Positions 37,688 to 48,000 are shown, counted from the stretch's first letter. The stretch: 64,000 nt of DNA from Bifidobacterium tsurumiense (GCF_000741765.1 NZ_JGZU01000009.1:1-64000), one strand, 5' to 3'. The notes: generated from the sequence alone by a model not told the origin. Program-made: numbers and translations.

Positions 37688-37945
37688 GTTGGTCCTTTGA
37701 CAATGAGGTGCCGCACCCTGTGTTTGAAGCGCAGCGTGGATTTGCCGGATGGACTCATTGAACCTTGCGTATTTGGCAGTGCGCTGGAGTAAGTCTGCGT
37801 TACAACTGTCAGAATCTGAAAAGCTTCCTGAATGTTGTCATTTGCTGACTATGCGATATGGAAGGCAGGAGGAGCCTTGCAAATACGAACAAGAATAAGC
37901 CGATTGCATACCGCCTGTAATGTGCAGGGCGTACAGTTGAGACAT

Positions 37946-38821
37946 ATGACAGGTTTGACAAATGCTATCGAAAACCCCAAGGCGGAGCGAATACGAAGAG
38001 CGGCCGACCTTAATTCACGACGTGGCCGTGATAAGTCTGGAAAATTCCTTATTGAAGGCCCTCAGTCTGTGCGCGAGGCAGTGGCGTACCGTCCTGAGGT
38101 TATACAGGACATCTATGTTCAGGTGGCTTCCACGGATGGTGGCGACCCGCTCAAGGCGATGACACCGACATCGAGGCGCATAGTGGAATCCGCTCTGGAA
38201 TATGAGGGGGAGATCTATGTGCATCCGGTGACCGCCGAGGTTATGCAACGGTTGAGCAAGGATGCTCAGGGCATTGCGGCTGTGGCTGGGATCGGAGCTA
38301 TGCGGGAGGCTTTCGAACCCACACAGGAGCTGCATAATGTGGCTGCTTTTTGGCAGGTTCGCGATCCCGGAAATGCAGGTGCGGTAATCAGGGCAGCCGA
38401 TGCTGCCGGCTGTGATGCGGTTATTTTTGTGGATGAATGCGTGGAGGTTTTCAACACCAAGGTTATCCGCTCCACAGCGGGTTCCTTATTCCATCTGCCT
38501 GTTTTGCATATGGGCACAGAAGAGTTTTTCGCTTGGGCGCAGCAGCACAGCATAAGCGTTATGGCAGCTGATGTCTATGGCACAGCGGACCGGAAACCAC
38601 GGCTATTGCCTGATGTGCTGACCGACGAACGATATCTGAACCAGTCCAAGGCCGTGCTTTTCGGGAATGAAGCCCGTGGTTTGGAAGAGGATGTGTTGCG
38701 CAGGGCGGATCGTATCGTGTCCATACCCATATATGGCAAGGCTGAATCCTTGAACCTTGCCACCAGTGCGGCAGTCATGTTGATTAGTATGGCCATGTCG
38801 AGTCATATTGGAAGAATCTGA
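37946..38821 (+). CDS. SpoU/TrmH family RNA 2'-O-methyltransferase
   Basis: A 291-residue SPOUT methyltransferase. N-terminal substrate-binding domain: SRRGRDKSGKFLIEGPQSVREAV. C-terminal knotted domain with the three family motifs: VRDPGNAGAVIRAADAAG, AVLFGNEARGLEED and IPIYGKAESLNLATSAAVML. It methylates a ribose in rRNA or tRNA; which one cannot be told. Start (ATG before TGLTNAIENP) is the first to give normal family length. It precedes pheS by 68 bases, an arrangement I recall from other bifidobacteria. Confidence 0.9.
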   Translation: MTGLTNAIENPKAERIRRAADLNSRRGRDKSGKFLIEGPQSVREAVAYRPEVIQDIYVQVASTDGGDPLKAMTPTSRRIVESALEYEGEIYVHPVTAEVMQRLSKDAQGIAAVAGIGAMREAFEPTQELHNVAAFWQVRDPGNAGAVIRAADAAGCDAVIFVDECVEVFNTKVIRSTAGSLFHLPVLHMGTEEFFAWAQQHSISVMAADVYGTADRKPRLLPDVLTDERYLNQSKAVLFGNEARGLEEDVLRRADRIVSIPIYGKAESLNLATSAAVMLISMAMSSHIGRI

Positions 38822-38889
38822 GTCGGTAAAACGCTTGCGACTACGTGGTTCGCAGGTGATTTGCACCAATGAAAACAGAAAGGCTACTC

Positions 38890-39957
38890 GTGGCACAGAG
38901 TGCGGTATTCGATGCCCAGGCGGTAAGCGCCGCAGTGAGCGAAGGCATCGAACTCATCGAGAAGGCCTCCAGCATGGAGGCTCTGAAATCTATTAGGACC
39001 CGCTATGCAGGAGCGGATTCGGCAATGACGCAAGCCAGCAAGGCCATCGGCGCTTTGCCCGCAGATCAAAAGAAGGATGCAGGCAAGCTCATGGGCAAGT
39101 TGCGCGCCGAATTCGGTCGCGCATTTGCAGCCAAGGAAGAGCAGGTCAAGGCAGCCGAAGAAGCAGCGGCATTGGCTGCGCAAACCGTGGATATGACGAT
39201 GCCGGTGCATCGCAAACCTTTGGGCTCTCGCCATCCTCTTCCGAAATTACTGGAAAATGTCGAAGACTTCTTTATTTCCATGGGTTGGCAGATTTCTGAA
39301 GGGCCCGAAGTGGAAAGCGAGTGGTACGACTTTGACGCTTTGAACTTCGGTCCGGATCACCCCGCCCGCCAAATGCAGGACACATTCTATGTCAAAGGAA
39401 ACCAAGCCAAGGATGCCGCAGGTTTTGTCGGATCAAATATGGTTTTGCGTACGCAGACATCCTCGGATCAGGTTCGTGCTCTGTTGACGCATGGCGTTCC
39501 GCTCTATATTGCGTCACCTGGTCGTGTGTTCAGAACTGACGAACTCGATGCCACGCATACCCCCGTATTCCATCAGTGCGAAGCTCTTGCAGTGGACAAG
39601 AACCTTACGATGGCTGATTTGAAGGGCGTGCTCGACAAGCTTGCCGTTGCCATGTTCGGCCCGGAAGCCAAGAGCCGCCTGCGCCCGAGTTATTTCCCGT
39701 TCACCGAGCCATCCGCCGAGCTGGATTTGTGGTTCCCCGACAAGAAGGGCGGGCCCGGTTGGATTGAATGGGGCGGCTGCGGCATGGTGAACCCCAATGT
39801 GCTCAAGTCCGCAGGCTTGGATCCTGAGGAATACACCGGATTCGCATTCGGCGTGGGTATGGAGCGCACATTGCTTTTGCGCCACGATATCAATGACATG
39901 CACGACCTGGTCGAAGGTGATGTGCGTTTCAGCAAACAATTTGTGATGGGGGAGTGA
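38890..39957 (+). CDS. pheS: Phenylalanyl-tRNA synthetase alpha subunit
   Basis: A 355-residue catalytic subunit. An N-terminal coiled coil of about 80 residues (FGRAFAAKEEQVKAAEEAAALAAQ) is followed by the class II core: motif 1 near HPLPKLLENVEDFFISMGW, motif 2 in FHQCEALAVDKNLTMADLKG, and motif 3 GFAFGVGMERTLLLRHDINDM. WFPDKKGGPGWIEWGGCGMVNP forms the amino-acid pocket. The GTG at 38890, eight bases after AAAGG, is preferred over an ATG 21 bases upstream that overlaps the ribosome-binding site. It is followed six bases later by pheT. Confidence 0.95.
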   Translation: MAQSAVFDAQAVSAAVSEGIELIEKASSMEALKSIRTRYAGADSAMTQASKAIGALPADQKKDAGKLMGKLRAEFGRAFAAKEEQVKAAEEAAALAAQTVDMTMPVHRKPLGSRHPLPKLLENVEDFFISMGWQISEGPEVESEWYDFDALNFGPDHPARQMQDTFYVKGNQAKDAAGFVGSNMVLRTQTSSDQVRALLTHGVPLYIASPGRVFRTDELDATHTPVFHQCEALAVDKNLTMADLKGVLDKLAVAMFGPEAKSRLRPSYFPFTEPSAELDLWFPDKKGGPGWIEWGGCGMVNPNVLKSAGLDPEEYTGFAFGVGMERTLLLRHDINDMHDLVEGDVRFSKQFVMGE

Positions 39958-39963
39958 TAACCC

Positions 39964-42573
39964 ATGCCAATGGTGGATATTGATTGGTTGAAGGACCATG
40001 TCGAGGTTCCTGAAGACCTCACATATGAACAGCTTGCCAAGGATCTGGTCAAGGTCGGCCTTGAAGAAGAGGAAATCCATGCCTCCCAGGTCACCGGCTC
40101 CATTGTGGTTGGTTATGTGGTCGATGCGACTCCTGAACCGCAGAAGAACGGCAAAATCATCAACTGGTGCCATGTGGATGTCGGCGAGCAATACAACGCA
40201 GTCGATGAGGATGGCAATAAGGTCCCGCGAGGCATCATTTGCGGCGCTCCTAATATGGCAGCTGGTGAAAAGGTTGTCGTCACTCTGCCAGGTGCAGTCC
40301 TGCCCGGAGATTTCAAGATCGAACCGCGCAAGACCTATGGCCACATCTCCGATGGCATGTGTGCCTCGGAACGCGAGCTTGGCTTGGGAGACAGTCACGA
40401 TGGCATCATCCTGCTGCGTGAATATGGATTCAGCGAAGCGGAATATGAGGCGTTGAAGCCCGGCGACGATGCCATGCATCTGCTGCATCTTGACCAGCCC
40501 TTTTGGAGATTAACATCACTCCTGATCGTGGATATGCCTTCTCATATCGCGGCGTGGCCAGGGGAATATCATCATTCCACAGGCGCTGCGTACACGGATC
40601 CGGTTATTGCCTTGAATGAACAGACTCCTGTGGTTACTGGTCTGGAGCCGGGAACTCCCACCGATATTGAGGTGTCGATCGAAGACAATGCCCCGATTCA
40701 CGGGGTACCTGGATGCGATCGGTATTATGCGCGAGTGATTCGCGGCGTTGATGCTTCGGCACACACGCCCAATGCAATGCGTCGTCGCCTCACACGAGCG
40801 GGTATGCGTTCGCTGTCATTGGCTGTGGATGTCACCAACTACGTGATGTTGGATCTTGGTCAGCCGATGCATGCTTTCGATTTGGATAAGCTCGAAGGTC
40901 CTATTGTCGTGCGCCGTGCCAATGAGGGTGAGACCCTGACGACCTTGGATGGCAAGGATCATAAGCTTGATCCCGAGGATTTGGTGATCACGGATTCTCC
41001 TAATGGCGAGCACGGTTCTCGCATCCTCGCCATAGCGGGCGTTATGGGAGGTTTGTACGGTGAGGTTACCGAAGAGACCACCAATATCCTGCTTGAATCC
41101 GCCCATTTTGATCAGGTGACCGTGGCACGTTCCGCCCGTCGCCACAAGATCCCATCCGAAGCTTCGCGTCGATTCGAGCGTGGAGTCGATACCCAATTGC
41201 AGCCTGCAGCAGCCCAGATGGCAGTCAATCTTTTGGAACAGCTCGCAGGTGGAACGCCTTCGGAGCATCCGACCGATATCAATATGACTTCGCGCCGACT
41301 GCCGATACACTTCAAGGCAAATGAAGTAAGCCGCGTTGCCGGTTTGGATGTCGATGTCAACACAGTCAGCAATATCCTGAGCGATATTGGCTGCACGGTA
41401 GCAGGTGGCGGCAATGGCGAGTTCTCGATAACCGCTCCGACATGGCGTCCTGATCTCAATGAGCCTTGTGATCTGGTTGAAGAGATCGCGCGTTTGGTCG
41501 GTTATGACGAAATTCCTGTGACGGTTCCTCCGGCACCGGTTCACGGCCATGTCGGGTTGACCCCGGAGCAGGCATATCGTCGTCGTGTGGCTCAGGAGCT
41601 CGCTGAATTCGGCATGGATGAGACGCTGAGCTACCCATTCGTTGGCGATGAGGACTTCAAGGCCTTCGGGTACGACAAGGATGAAGTGGCTCCGATAAGC
41701 GTTGAGGTTGCCAATCCACTGGCTGGTGATCGCCCGTATCTGCGCCGTTCCATTCTGCTCACCTTGGCACAGACAGTGCAGCGCAATTTGCGTCGTGGTG
41801 TGGAAAACGTGAGCCTGTATGAATTGGGACATGTGTATTTGTGGGATCCTCAGGCTCCGGCCATCCCCGCCTTACCGGGTGGAGTACGCCCCACTGATGA
41901 GCAGCTCAAGGCCCTTGATGCCGGTCTGCCTGAACAGCCCATGCATGTTGCCGGCATACTCACCGGCTTGGCGGAACAGACCGGATGGCTTGGCGATCAA
42001 CGTGCCGTGGATTGGAGCGATGCGGTCGAGGCTGTGAATCGCATTGGCGAGCGTCTGGGTGCATCGCTCAAGTTGGACCAGCCACAGTCTGAAAACGTGC
42101 CAGTGCAATGGCATCCTGGCCGTGCTGCCAAGGTGCTTTCCGCTGGAGTTGAAGTCGGCATGGTCGGTGAATTGCATCCACGTGTGAACGAGGCCCTTGG
42201 GCTTCCTGAACACAGCGCTGCATTTGAGCTCAATCTCTCGGCTTTGTTCTCCACGCTGGACGCGAAGCCTGTGCAGGCAAAGGCCATTTCGACCTTCCCT
42301 CTGGTCAGGCAGGATCTCGCATTTACGGCGCCGAAGTCGCTCAGTGCCGAAGCATTGAAGCAGGCCATTGTCGAGGCTTCAGGAGATATGCTCGAGCACA
42401 TCGAACTCTTCGATGTCTTCGAGGGCGAGCAATTGGGAGAGGCCAACCGTTCACTCGCTTTTGCTGTGACCTTCCGCGCCCAGGACAAGACCTTGGATTC
42501 GCAGGATACGGAAGCGATTCGTGCTGCCATTGTGCAGAGGGCGGAAACGTTGGGAGCCACGCTACGCGCCTGA
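39964..42573 (+). CDS. pheT: Phenylalanyl-tRNA synthetase beta subunit, with an out-of-frame internal segment
   Basis: An 869-residue structural subunit that with PheS forms the alpha2-beta2 enzyme. It has an N-terminal tRNA-binding (EMAP/OB) domain to about 160, B3/B4 editing domain (FERGVDTQLQPAAAQMAV nearby), B5 and a C-terminal anticodon-binding FDX domain ending AEALKQAIVEASGDMLEHIELFDVFEG. At 40505-40564 the given frame reads WRLTSLLIVDMPSHIAAWPG, unlike the family. The adjacent frame reads LEINITPDRGYAFSYRGVAR, the conserved EINITPDR motif. One T missing in 40501-40504 and one extra G in 40561-40564 explain it. The ORF remains open. Confidence 0.95.
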   Translation: MPMVDIDWLKDHVEVPEDLTYEQLAKDLVKVGLEEEEIHASQVTGSIVVGYVVDATPEPQKNGKIINWCHVDVGEQYNAVDEDGNKVPRGIICGAPNMAAGEKVVVTLPGAVLPGDFKIEPRKTYGHISDGMCASERELGLGDSHDGIILLREYGFSEAEYEALKPGDDAMHLLHLDQPFWRLTSLLIVDMPSHIAAWPGEYHHSTGAAYTDPVIALNEQTPVVTGLEPGTPTDIEVSIEDNAPIHGVPGCDRYYARVIRGVDASAHTPNAMRRRLTRAGMRSLSLAVDVTNYVMLDLGQPMHAFDLDKLEGPIVVRRANEGETLTTLDGKDHKLDPEDLVITDSPNGEHGSRILAIAGVMGGLYGEVTEETTNILLESAHFDQVTVARSARRHKIPSEASRRFERGVDTQLQPAAAQMAVNLLEQLAGGTPSEHPTDINMTSRRLPIHFKANEVSRVAGLDVDVNTVSNILSDIGCTVAGGGNGEFSITAPTWRPDLNEPCDLVEEIARLVGYDEIPVTVPPAPVHGHVGLTPEQAYRRRVAQELAEFGMDETLSYPFVGDEDFKAFGYDKDEVAPISVEVANPLAGDRPYLRRSILLTLAQTVQRNLRRGVENVSLYELGHVYLWDPQAPAIPALPGGVRPTDEQLKALDAGLPEQPMHVAGILTGLAEQTGWLGDQRAVDWSDAVEAVNRIGERLGASLKLDQPQSENVPVQWHPGRAAKVLSAGVEVGMVGELHPRVNEALGLPEHSAAFELNLSALFSTLDAKPVQAKAISTFPLVRQDLAFTAPKSLSAEALKQAIVEASGDMLEHIELFDVFEGEQLGEANRSLAFAVTFRAQDKTLDSQDTEAIRAAIVQRAETLGATLRA

Positions 42574-42616
42574 TATTCTCGAATCACTGAATATCCGAAG
42601 CACATAAGGAGTCCGT

Positions 42617-43228
42617 ATGACGGCTGAACCGCAGCAGGTTGGTAATAGCAACGAGAGCCAGAGCAGTAACGCTCCGGTTCAGCCGCAGTACGGGCAAGTC
42701 AAACAGCCGGAATTCGGTCAAATGGCCGCACAGTTCCCCGCTGATTACGATCCGTATGTGTATGGCAAGCCGGAAAGCGAAGACAACGGCCATAAGGACG
42801 AGCCGCAGCAGAGTCAGCGTATGACGAATAGTCAGGATGCGCGAGTGCGTCCTTCAGGAATGCGTGATCGGCAGTCCGGGATGGCGCCGCAAGGTTTCGG
42901 CGTCATGCATAGGGAGGATTTTGACGATCCTCAGCGCAATCCGCTGTATGGCCGCTGGGATGTCAATGCGGTTCTTGCGCTGGTTATGGCTTTGTTCTCG
43001 GTTCCCATTTTGCCCATTATCGTCAGGGCTTTCTCGATGAGGCGTACTCGTATGCTTCATATGAAAGGCTATTGGCTGGCCCTTGCTGCCGTCGTATTGG
43101 GTACCATTTCTTTTCTTGTGCGCATATGGCTCATATCCCATGGCATAACGACAGACGAGGTCTATCAATGGCTTATGAATCGTCTTGGCTCAACTGCTTC
43201 TGATCCCACGGGTGGTATCTCGGCATAG
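42617..43228 (+). CDS. Uncharacterised protein with disordered N-terminus and two membrane helices
   Basis: 203 residues. The first ~110 are Gln/Pro/Asn/Asp-rich and likely disordered (PQYGQVKQPEFGQMAAQFP). A short conserved-looking stretch (FDDPQRNPLYGRWDVNAVLALVMALFSVPILPIIV) begins the first helix; a second follows (GYWLALAAVVLGTISFLVRIW). It resembles DUF4190-type small membrane proteins but I do not assign it. Start ATG follows AAGGAGTCCGT. It sits between pheT and the ARG boxes of argC, so it is probably the last gene of the pheST transcript. Confidence 0.75.
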   Translation: MTAEPQQVGNSNESQSSNAPVQPQYGQVKQPEFGQMAAQFPADYDPYVYGKPESEDNGHKDEPQQSQRMTNSQDARVRPSGMRDRQSGMAPQGFGVMHREDFDDPQRNPLYGRWDVNAVLALVMALFSVPILPIIVRAFSMRRTRMLHMKGYWLALAAVVLGTISFLVRIWLISHGITTDEVYQWLMNRLGSTASDPTGGISA

Positions 43229-43260
43229 CTTGACTATGAATGCCGTGAACGACACACCAT

Positions 43261-43297
43261 TTGCATAATTATGCAATGGTCTGCATAACTGTGTATA
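43261..43297 (+). promoter_or_regulatory. ARG boxes (ArgR operator) before argC
   Basis: A perfect 16-bp palindrome TTGCATAATTATGCAA (43261-43276) and a second imperfect box TGCATAACTGTGTATA (43282-43297), 21 bases centre to centre. TATACT (43294-43299) is the likely -10, so bound ArgR would block RNA polymerase. Confidence 0.85.
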
Positions 43298-43299
43298 CT

Positions 43300-43329
43300 C
43301 GCCAGTATCTCCTCTTTGGAGTACTGGCG
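43300..43329 (+). promoter_or_regulatory. Leader hairpin immediately before argC
   Basis: CGCCAGTA-T-CTCC pairs with GGAG-TACTGGCG (12 bp, one bulged T) around TCTTT. It ends 11 bases before the argC start, overlapping the edge of its Shine-Dalgarno region (AAAGAAG) and followed by TTTT. It may be an attenuator or a mRNA 5'-end stabiliser. Confidence 0.5.
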
Positions 43330-43340
43330 AAAGAAGTTTT

Positions 43341-44432
43341 ATGGCACGTTTTTCGGTCGCGGTGGCAGGTGCTACCGGTTATGCAGGAGGCGAAGCATTA
43401 CGCCTATTTGTCTCACATCCGGATTTTGAGGTGACCACAGTTGCAGGTCATTCCTCGGTCGGAGATCGACTGGGCAAGCATATGCCGCATATTCCGCAGC
43501 TTGCGGATGCAGTCGTTCAAGACACTACGCCTGAAGTGCTCAATGGCCACGATGTTATCGTCCTCGCTCTGCCGCACGGTGCTTCTGGAAAATTGGCGGA
43601 ACATCTGGATCCTCAGTCAATAGTCGTGGATCTGGGCGCCGATCATCGTCTGGAATGCAGTGAAGACTGGGATGAATATTATGGCGGCGATTTCTACGAT
43701 CATTGGGTATATGGCATGCCGGAGCTGCTGCTTGGATGGGATGCTGAAGGGGCATACCGTCGTCAACGTGAGCAGTTGCGTGGTGCGCACCGCATAGCGG
43801 GTCCTGGATGCAATGTGACCGCAACGACACTGGCCATGCAGCCGGCGTTGTCAGCCGGCCTGGTTACTGGAGATGTGGTCGTCGATCTCGCCGTTGGCTA
43901 TTCCGGTGCGGGCAAGAACCTCTCCAAGCCCTCATTGCTGGCGGCGCAGGCATTCGGTTCGGCGAGCCCGTATTCCGTGGGCGGCAAGCATAGGCACATT
44001 CCTGAGGTGCTGCAGAATTTTGCACATGCAGCAGGATTTGATGCATCTGAAGCCTCTCGTTTCACCCTTGGTTTCACGCCGATACTGGTTCCTATGTCGC
44101 GAGGAATACTTGCTGTCGTTTCAGCTCCTTTGAGCGACAAGGCGATGGGTATGGATGATGCTGCAATTCGCGATATTTGGCGTGGTGTCTACCAAGACGA
44201 ATCGTTTATCGTCATGCTGCCAGAAGGAACGATGCCAGCAACGGCTGATGTTCTGGGCTCCAATGCGGCGCATATCCAGGTGGCCGTTGATAGGCATGCC
44301 AACAGATTGTACGCTTTTGCGGCCATTGATAATTTGAATCGTGGCACGGCGGGTCAGGCGATCCAATCATTGAATATCGCATTGGGGCTTCCGGAAGACG
44401 CAGGATTAAGCAAGATAGGAGTGGCACCGTGA
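43341..44432 (+). CDS. argC: N-acetyl-gamma-glutamyl-phosphate reductase
   Basis: Third step of arginine synthesis: NADPH-dependent reduction of N-acetylglutamyl phosphate. 363 residues. Rossmann start VAVAGATGYAGGEALRL, the catalytic Cys in IAGPGCNVTAT, and the active-site His region KHRHIPEVLQ followed by FTPILVPMSRGI. First gene of the arginine operon, directly behind two ARG boxes. It overlaps argJ by four bases (GTGA). Confidence 0.96.
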   Translation: MARFSVAVAGATGYAGGEALRLFVSHPDFEVTTVAGHSSVGDRLGKHMPHIPQLADAVVQDTTPEVLNGHDVIVLALPHGASGKLAEHLDPQSIVVDLGADHRLECSEDWDEYYGGDFYDHWVYGMPELLLGWDAEGAYRRQREQLRGAHRIAGPGCNVTATTLAMQPALSAGLVTGDVVVDLAVGYSGAGKNLSKPSLLAAQAFGSASPYSVGGKHRHIPEVLQNFAHAAGFDASEASRFTLGFTPILVPMSRGILAVVSAPLSDKAMGMDDAAIRDIWRGVYQDESFIVMLPEGTMPATADVLGSNAAHIQVAVDRHANRLYAFAAIDNLNRGTAGQAIQSLNIALGLPEDAGLSKIGVAP

Positions 44433-45598
44433 GTGTGACGTATGCACAAGGATTCAGCGCGGCTGGTGTGGTCGCAGGAGTTTCTTCGGTGGCGGGCAAA
44501 AAGGATATGGCCGTAGTGGTCAATGAAGGTCCGCTTGATGCCTGTGCCGGGGTGTTCACCTCGAACCGTTTCTGCGCAGCCCCAGTGCAGTGGTCGAGGT
44601 CTGTTGTCGCTGATGGGCATATCACGGCTGTTGTGCTGAACTCAGGTTGCGCCAATGCGTGTACAGGAACAGAAGGCTTTGAGCAATCGAAGGCAAGTGC
44701 TGAAGAAGTTGCCAAAGAGCTTGGAATTCAGTCTCAACAGGTCGCAGTATGCTCCACGGGTCTCATCGGTGAATTGCTGCCTCTTGATCGTGTGCTCTCT
44801 GGTGCCAAGGAGGCTTTGCGGCAAAGACAATCGGATGAGCAGTCCGGCATTGATGCGTCTGAAGCCATCATGACAACGGACACTCAGCCGAAAACCGTTC
44901 AGCTGGACGGAAAAGGGTATCGCGTTGGCGGCATGGTCAAGGGCTCGGGCATGATCGCCCCTCAATTGGCCACTATGATTTGCGTGATTACCACGGATGC
45001 AGTGGTGAGCGCGGGGGCCTTGCAGGCGGCATTGAACTCGGCTGTGGACATGTCCTTCAACCGCATTGACGTTGATGGCTGCATGTCCACCAATGATACG
45101 GTTCTGCTGCTGGCATCAGGAGCTTCCGGAGTCGAGCCGGATCCGGATGAATTCAATGCATTGGTCTCACAAGCCTGCGCGCAGCTTGCTCGGAAGATCA
45201 TCGGTGACGGTGAGGGCTCGAGCCATGACATCCGCATCGTGGTGAAAGGCGCTGAACATGAGGATGCCGCTTTGGCTTGCGCTCGTTCCGTTGCTGCATC
45301 AAATCTGCTCAAATGTGCAATCTATGGCAATGATCCGAACTGGGGTCGAGTGGTCAGCTCTTTGGGCGTTGTTCCCGAAGATATTGCGCAATACCGTCCG
45401 GAAGATGTCGATGTCGTCATCAATGGCGTCAAAGTGTGCGATGGTGGAAAGCCCGGTCAGGACAGAAGCCTGGTCAATATGAGCGCTCGCGAAGTGCATA
45501 TTGATATTGATTTGCATATAGGCAAAGCCGAGACAACGGTGTGGACCGATGATCTCACCCATGATTATGTCCATATCAATGCCGATTACGAATCGTAA
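44429..45598 (+). CDS. argJ: Bifunctional ornithine acetyltransferase / N-acetylglutamate synthase
   Basis: Transfers acetyl from N-acetylornithine to glutamate and can make acetylglutamate from acetyl-CoA. 389 residues with GTG start inside the argC stop. Motifs: NSGCANACTG (oxyanion hole), STGLIGELLP, and the self-cleavage site KGSGMIAPQLATM, where the Ala-Thr bond is cut so the Thr becomes the nucleophile. The C-terminus has DPNWGRVVSSLG and ends HINADYES. Whether it is mono- or bifunctional cannot be settled from sequence. Confidence 0.95.
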   Translation: MSVTYAQGFSAAGVVAGVSSVAGKKDMAVVVNEGPLDACAGVFTSNRFCAAPVQWSRSVVADGHITAVVLNSGCANACTGTEGFEQSKASAEEVAKELGIQSQQVAVCSTGLIGELLPLDRVLSGAKEALRQRQSDEQSGIDASEAIMTTDTQPKTVQLDGKGYRVGGMVKGSGMIAPQLATMICVITTDAVVSAGALQAALNSAVDMSFNRIDVDGCMSTNDTVLLLASGASGVEPDPDEFNALVSQACAQLARKIIGDGEGSSHDIRIVVKGAEHEDAALACARSVAASNLLKCAIYGNDPNWGRVVSSLGVVPEDIAQYRPEDVDVVINGVKVCDGGKPGQDRSLVNMSAREVHIDIDLHIGKAETTVWTDDLTHDYVHINADYES

Positions 45599-45668
45599 TT
45601 CCAGTCCTCATTCAGGTGGGCACACGAAGATGTCGTTCGATGGTTATCGCATACAGGAAGGATAACAA

Positions 45669-46622
45669 GTGGCAGAGCTGAAAGGGCCGGGGTATCACTT
45701 CGACGTGCATGCCGATTTACGGGCCGATCAGAAGGCGGAGGTATTGATCGAGGCCCTTCCGTGGCTAGAAGAGTTCGCTGGTCAGCGCATTGTCGTCAAA
45801 TACGGCGGCAATGCCATGGTGGACGAGCATTTGAAGCAGTGTTTTGCAGAGGACATGGTATTTCTGCGTCAAGTGGGCATGCATCCGATTGTGGTTCATG
45901 GCGGTGGGCCGCAGATTTCCCATATGTTGAAGGCCTTGGGAATCAAGTCCGAGTTCAAGGGCGGATTGCGGGTGACCACTCCGGAGGCCATGGATGTCGT
46001 TCGCATGGTGCTGACAGGAAAAGTGTCCAGGGAATTGGTGGGGCTTATCAACGCCCATGGGCATTTTGCGGTCGGATTGTCAGGAGAAGACGGCAGGCTC
46101 CTCACCGCAATGCAGAGAAAGCCGGTGATCAATGGCACTCCGACCGACATCGGATTGGTCGGTGACGTGGTCAGCGTCGATGCTTCGGCGGTCGAGGATC
46201 TCATATCTGCCGGTCGCATCCCGGTCGTTTCCTCAGTGGCCCCGAATGAAGACGATCCGACCGAAGTACTCAATGTGAATGCGGATTCTGCGGCGGCCGC
46301 ACTGGCATGTGCGCTGGGCGCACGCAAGCTGGTGATACTCACCGATGTGGACGGCTTATATGCACATTGGCCTGATCGCAATTCCCTTGTCGGATCGATC
46401 GGAGTGGATACTCTGCGCGACATGCTGCCGGATCTGGAATCCGGCATGAGACCCAAAATGGAAGCGTGTGCCCGAGCCGTCGAAGGAGGGGTTTCCAAAG
46501 CCCATATCATCGATGGCAGAAAGCCTCACTCCATACTGAATGAGATATTTACAACAAACGGCATCGGAACCATGGTGGTACCGGACGAAGGCATTGAAAT
46601 GAGGAGCACCTATGGCCACTAA
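45669..46622 (+). CDS. argB: Acetylglutamate kinase
   Basis: Phosphorylates N-acetylglutamate, the usual arginine-inhibited step. 317 residues. Amino-acid kinase fold: [70 protein letters not shown]. An N-terminal extension of about 25 residues is typical of hexameric, arginine-sensitive enzymes and suggests feedback inhibition. GTG start after GGAAGGATAACA; the 3' end overlaps argD by 11 bases. Confidence 0.95.
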   Translation: MAELKGPGYHFDVHADLRADQKAEVLIEALPWLEEFAGQRIVVKYGGNAMVDEHLKQCFAEDMVFLRQVGMHPIVVHGGGPQISHMLKALGIKSEFKGGLRVTTPEAMDVVRMVLTGKVSRELVGLINAHGHFAVGLSGEDGRLLTAMQRKPVINGTPTDIGLVGDVVSVDASAVEDLISAGRIPVVSSVAPNEDDPTEVLNVNADSAAAALACALGARKLVILTDVDGLYAHWPDRNSLVGSIGVDTLRDMLPDLESGMRPKMEACARAVEGGVSKAHIIDGRKPHSILNEIFTTNGIGTMVVPDEGIEMRSTYGH

Positions 46623-47907
46623 TACCCAGCACGGTTTGGGCGCGCAGGATGAAGCGCTGCTTAAGCGCTATTCACAAGTGCATATGAATGTGTTTGGTAC
46701 GCCTCTGCGTGTTATGGACCATGGCCAAGGTTGCCGACTGTGGGACGTTGATGGCAATGTATACTTGGATTTCTTGGCAGGGATAGCAGTCAACGCTTTG
46801 GGCTACGCGCATCCCGCATGGGTCAAGGCGGTCCAGGAACAGGCCGCTTCCATGGCGCATGTCAGTAATTACTTCGCCACGAAGACGCAGATCGAATTGG
46901 CTGCAAAACTTGTCGAGCTCAGCGGTGCGCCTGCTGGTTCGCATGTGTATTTCGGTAATTCGGGTGCAGAAGGCAATGAGGCGGCGTTGAAGTTGGCCAA
47001 ATTGTATGGTCGCACGCTGCCGGGATCCACGACGATGTTCGGGGGGAAACCCGCCCGAATTATCGCGCTTACACATGGATTCCATGGCCGGACATTAGGT
47101 GCGCTGAGCGCCACGTGGAAGCCGGTTATTCGTAAGCCATATGAACCATTGCTGCCAGGGGTTGACTTCGTTGAAGTGGGCGATGTCAACGCATTGCGCG
47201 ACGAATTCTGCATGACGGGATCTGGCCCATATGCCAAGGGGCCGGTTGCCGCAGTCATCATGGAACTCATCCAAGGCGAAGCGGGAGTGCGTCCAGTGGG
47301 CGCCGACTTTGTCAAGGCTGCTCGTGCGCTCTGTGACGAGCACAAAGCATTGCTCATAATCGATGAAGTGCAAACCGGAATAGGGCGTACCGGCACTTGG
47401 TTTGCATTCCAGAACGAAGAGCTTTCCGGAGGCGTCGTTCCTGACATGATCACCTTCGCCAAGGGTGTTGCTTCAGGATTCCCCATGGGAGGCATGATCG
47501 CTTTCGGGGACAAGCTTTCCAAACTGTTTACGCCGGGTTCGCATGGATCCACATTTGCCGGCAATCCGCTTGGTGCATCGGCGGCAATGGCGACACTCGA
47601 AACCATCGAGAGAGACCATGTTCTTGACAATGTTCGGAGGCGTGGCGAGCAGTTGCGTGCAGGCGTGATGTCAGGCGGTAATCCGCTGTTCACAGGTGTT
47701 CGTGGCGCTGGATTGCTCAATGCCATCCAACTGCAGCATCCTTGTGCTCATGCCGCAATGGAATGGGCTTTGGAACATGGTCTGATCGTCAATGCCGTGG
47801 CGCCTGATGCATTGCGTCTGGCTCCTCCTCTGATCGTCACCGAGGCTGAAGTCAATGAAGCGCTCTCGATTTTGAACCAAATACCTTGCGAATTGCCAGA
47901 TGACTGA
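46612..47907 (+). CDS. argD: Acetylornithine aminotransferase
   Basis: PLP enzyme that converts N-acetylglutamate semialdehyde to N-acetylornithine. 431 residues, class [54 protein letters not shown], the PLP-binding [19 protein letters not shown], and the Schiff-base Lys in [15 protein letters not shown]. Its start lies inside the end of argB with GAGGAG upstream, so translation is coupled. Next is argF after 93 bases. Confidence 0.95.
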   Translation: MATNTQHGLGAQDEALLKRYSQVHMNVFGTPLRVMDHGQGCRLWDVDGNVYLDFLAGIAVNALGYAHPAWVKAVQEQAASMAHVSNYFATKTQIELAAKLVELSGAPAGSHVYFGNSGAEGNEAALKLAKLYGRTLPGSTTMFGGKPARIIALTHGFHGRTLGALSATWKPVIRKPYEPLLPGVDFVEVGDVNALRDEFCMTGSGPYAKGPVAAVIMELIQGEAGVRPVGADFVKAARALCDEHKALLIIDEVQTGIGRTGTWFAFQNEELSGGVVPDMITFAKGVASGFPMGGMIAFGDKLSKLFTPGSHGSTFAGNPLGASAAMATLETIERDHVLDNVRRRGEQLRAGVMSGGNPLFTGVRGAGLLNAIQLQHPCAHAAMEWALEHGLIVNAVAPDALRLAPPLIVTEAEVNEALSILNQIPCELPDD

Positions 47908-48000
47908 TTGAGCCCATTGGATGTTCATCAGGAAGGCATTCAGTAACGGATAACAATGCCATTGGCGAAGACGATTGGCATGAATCAGAAAGGAAAAGAG

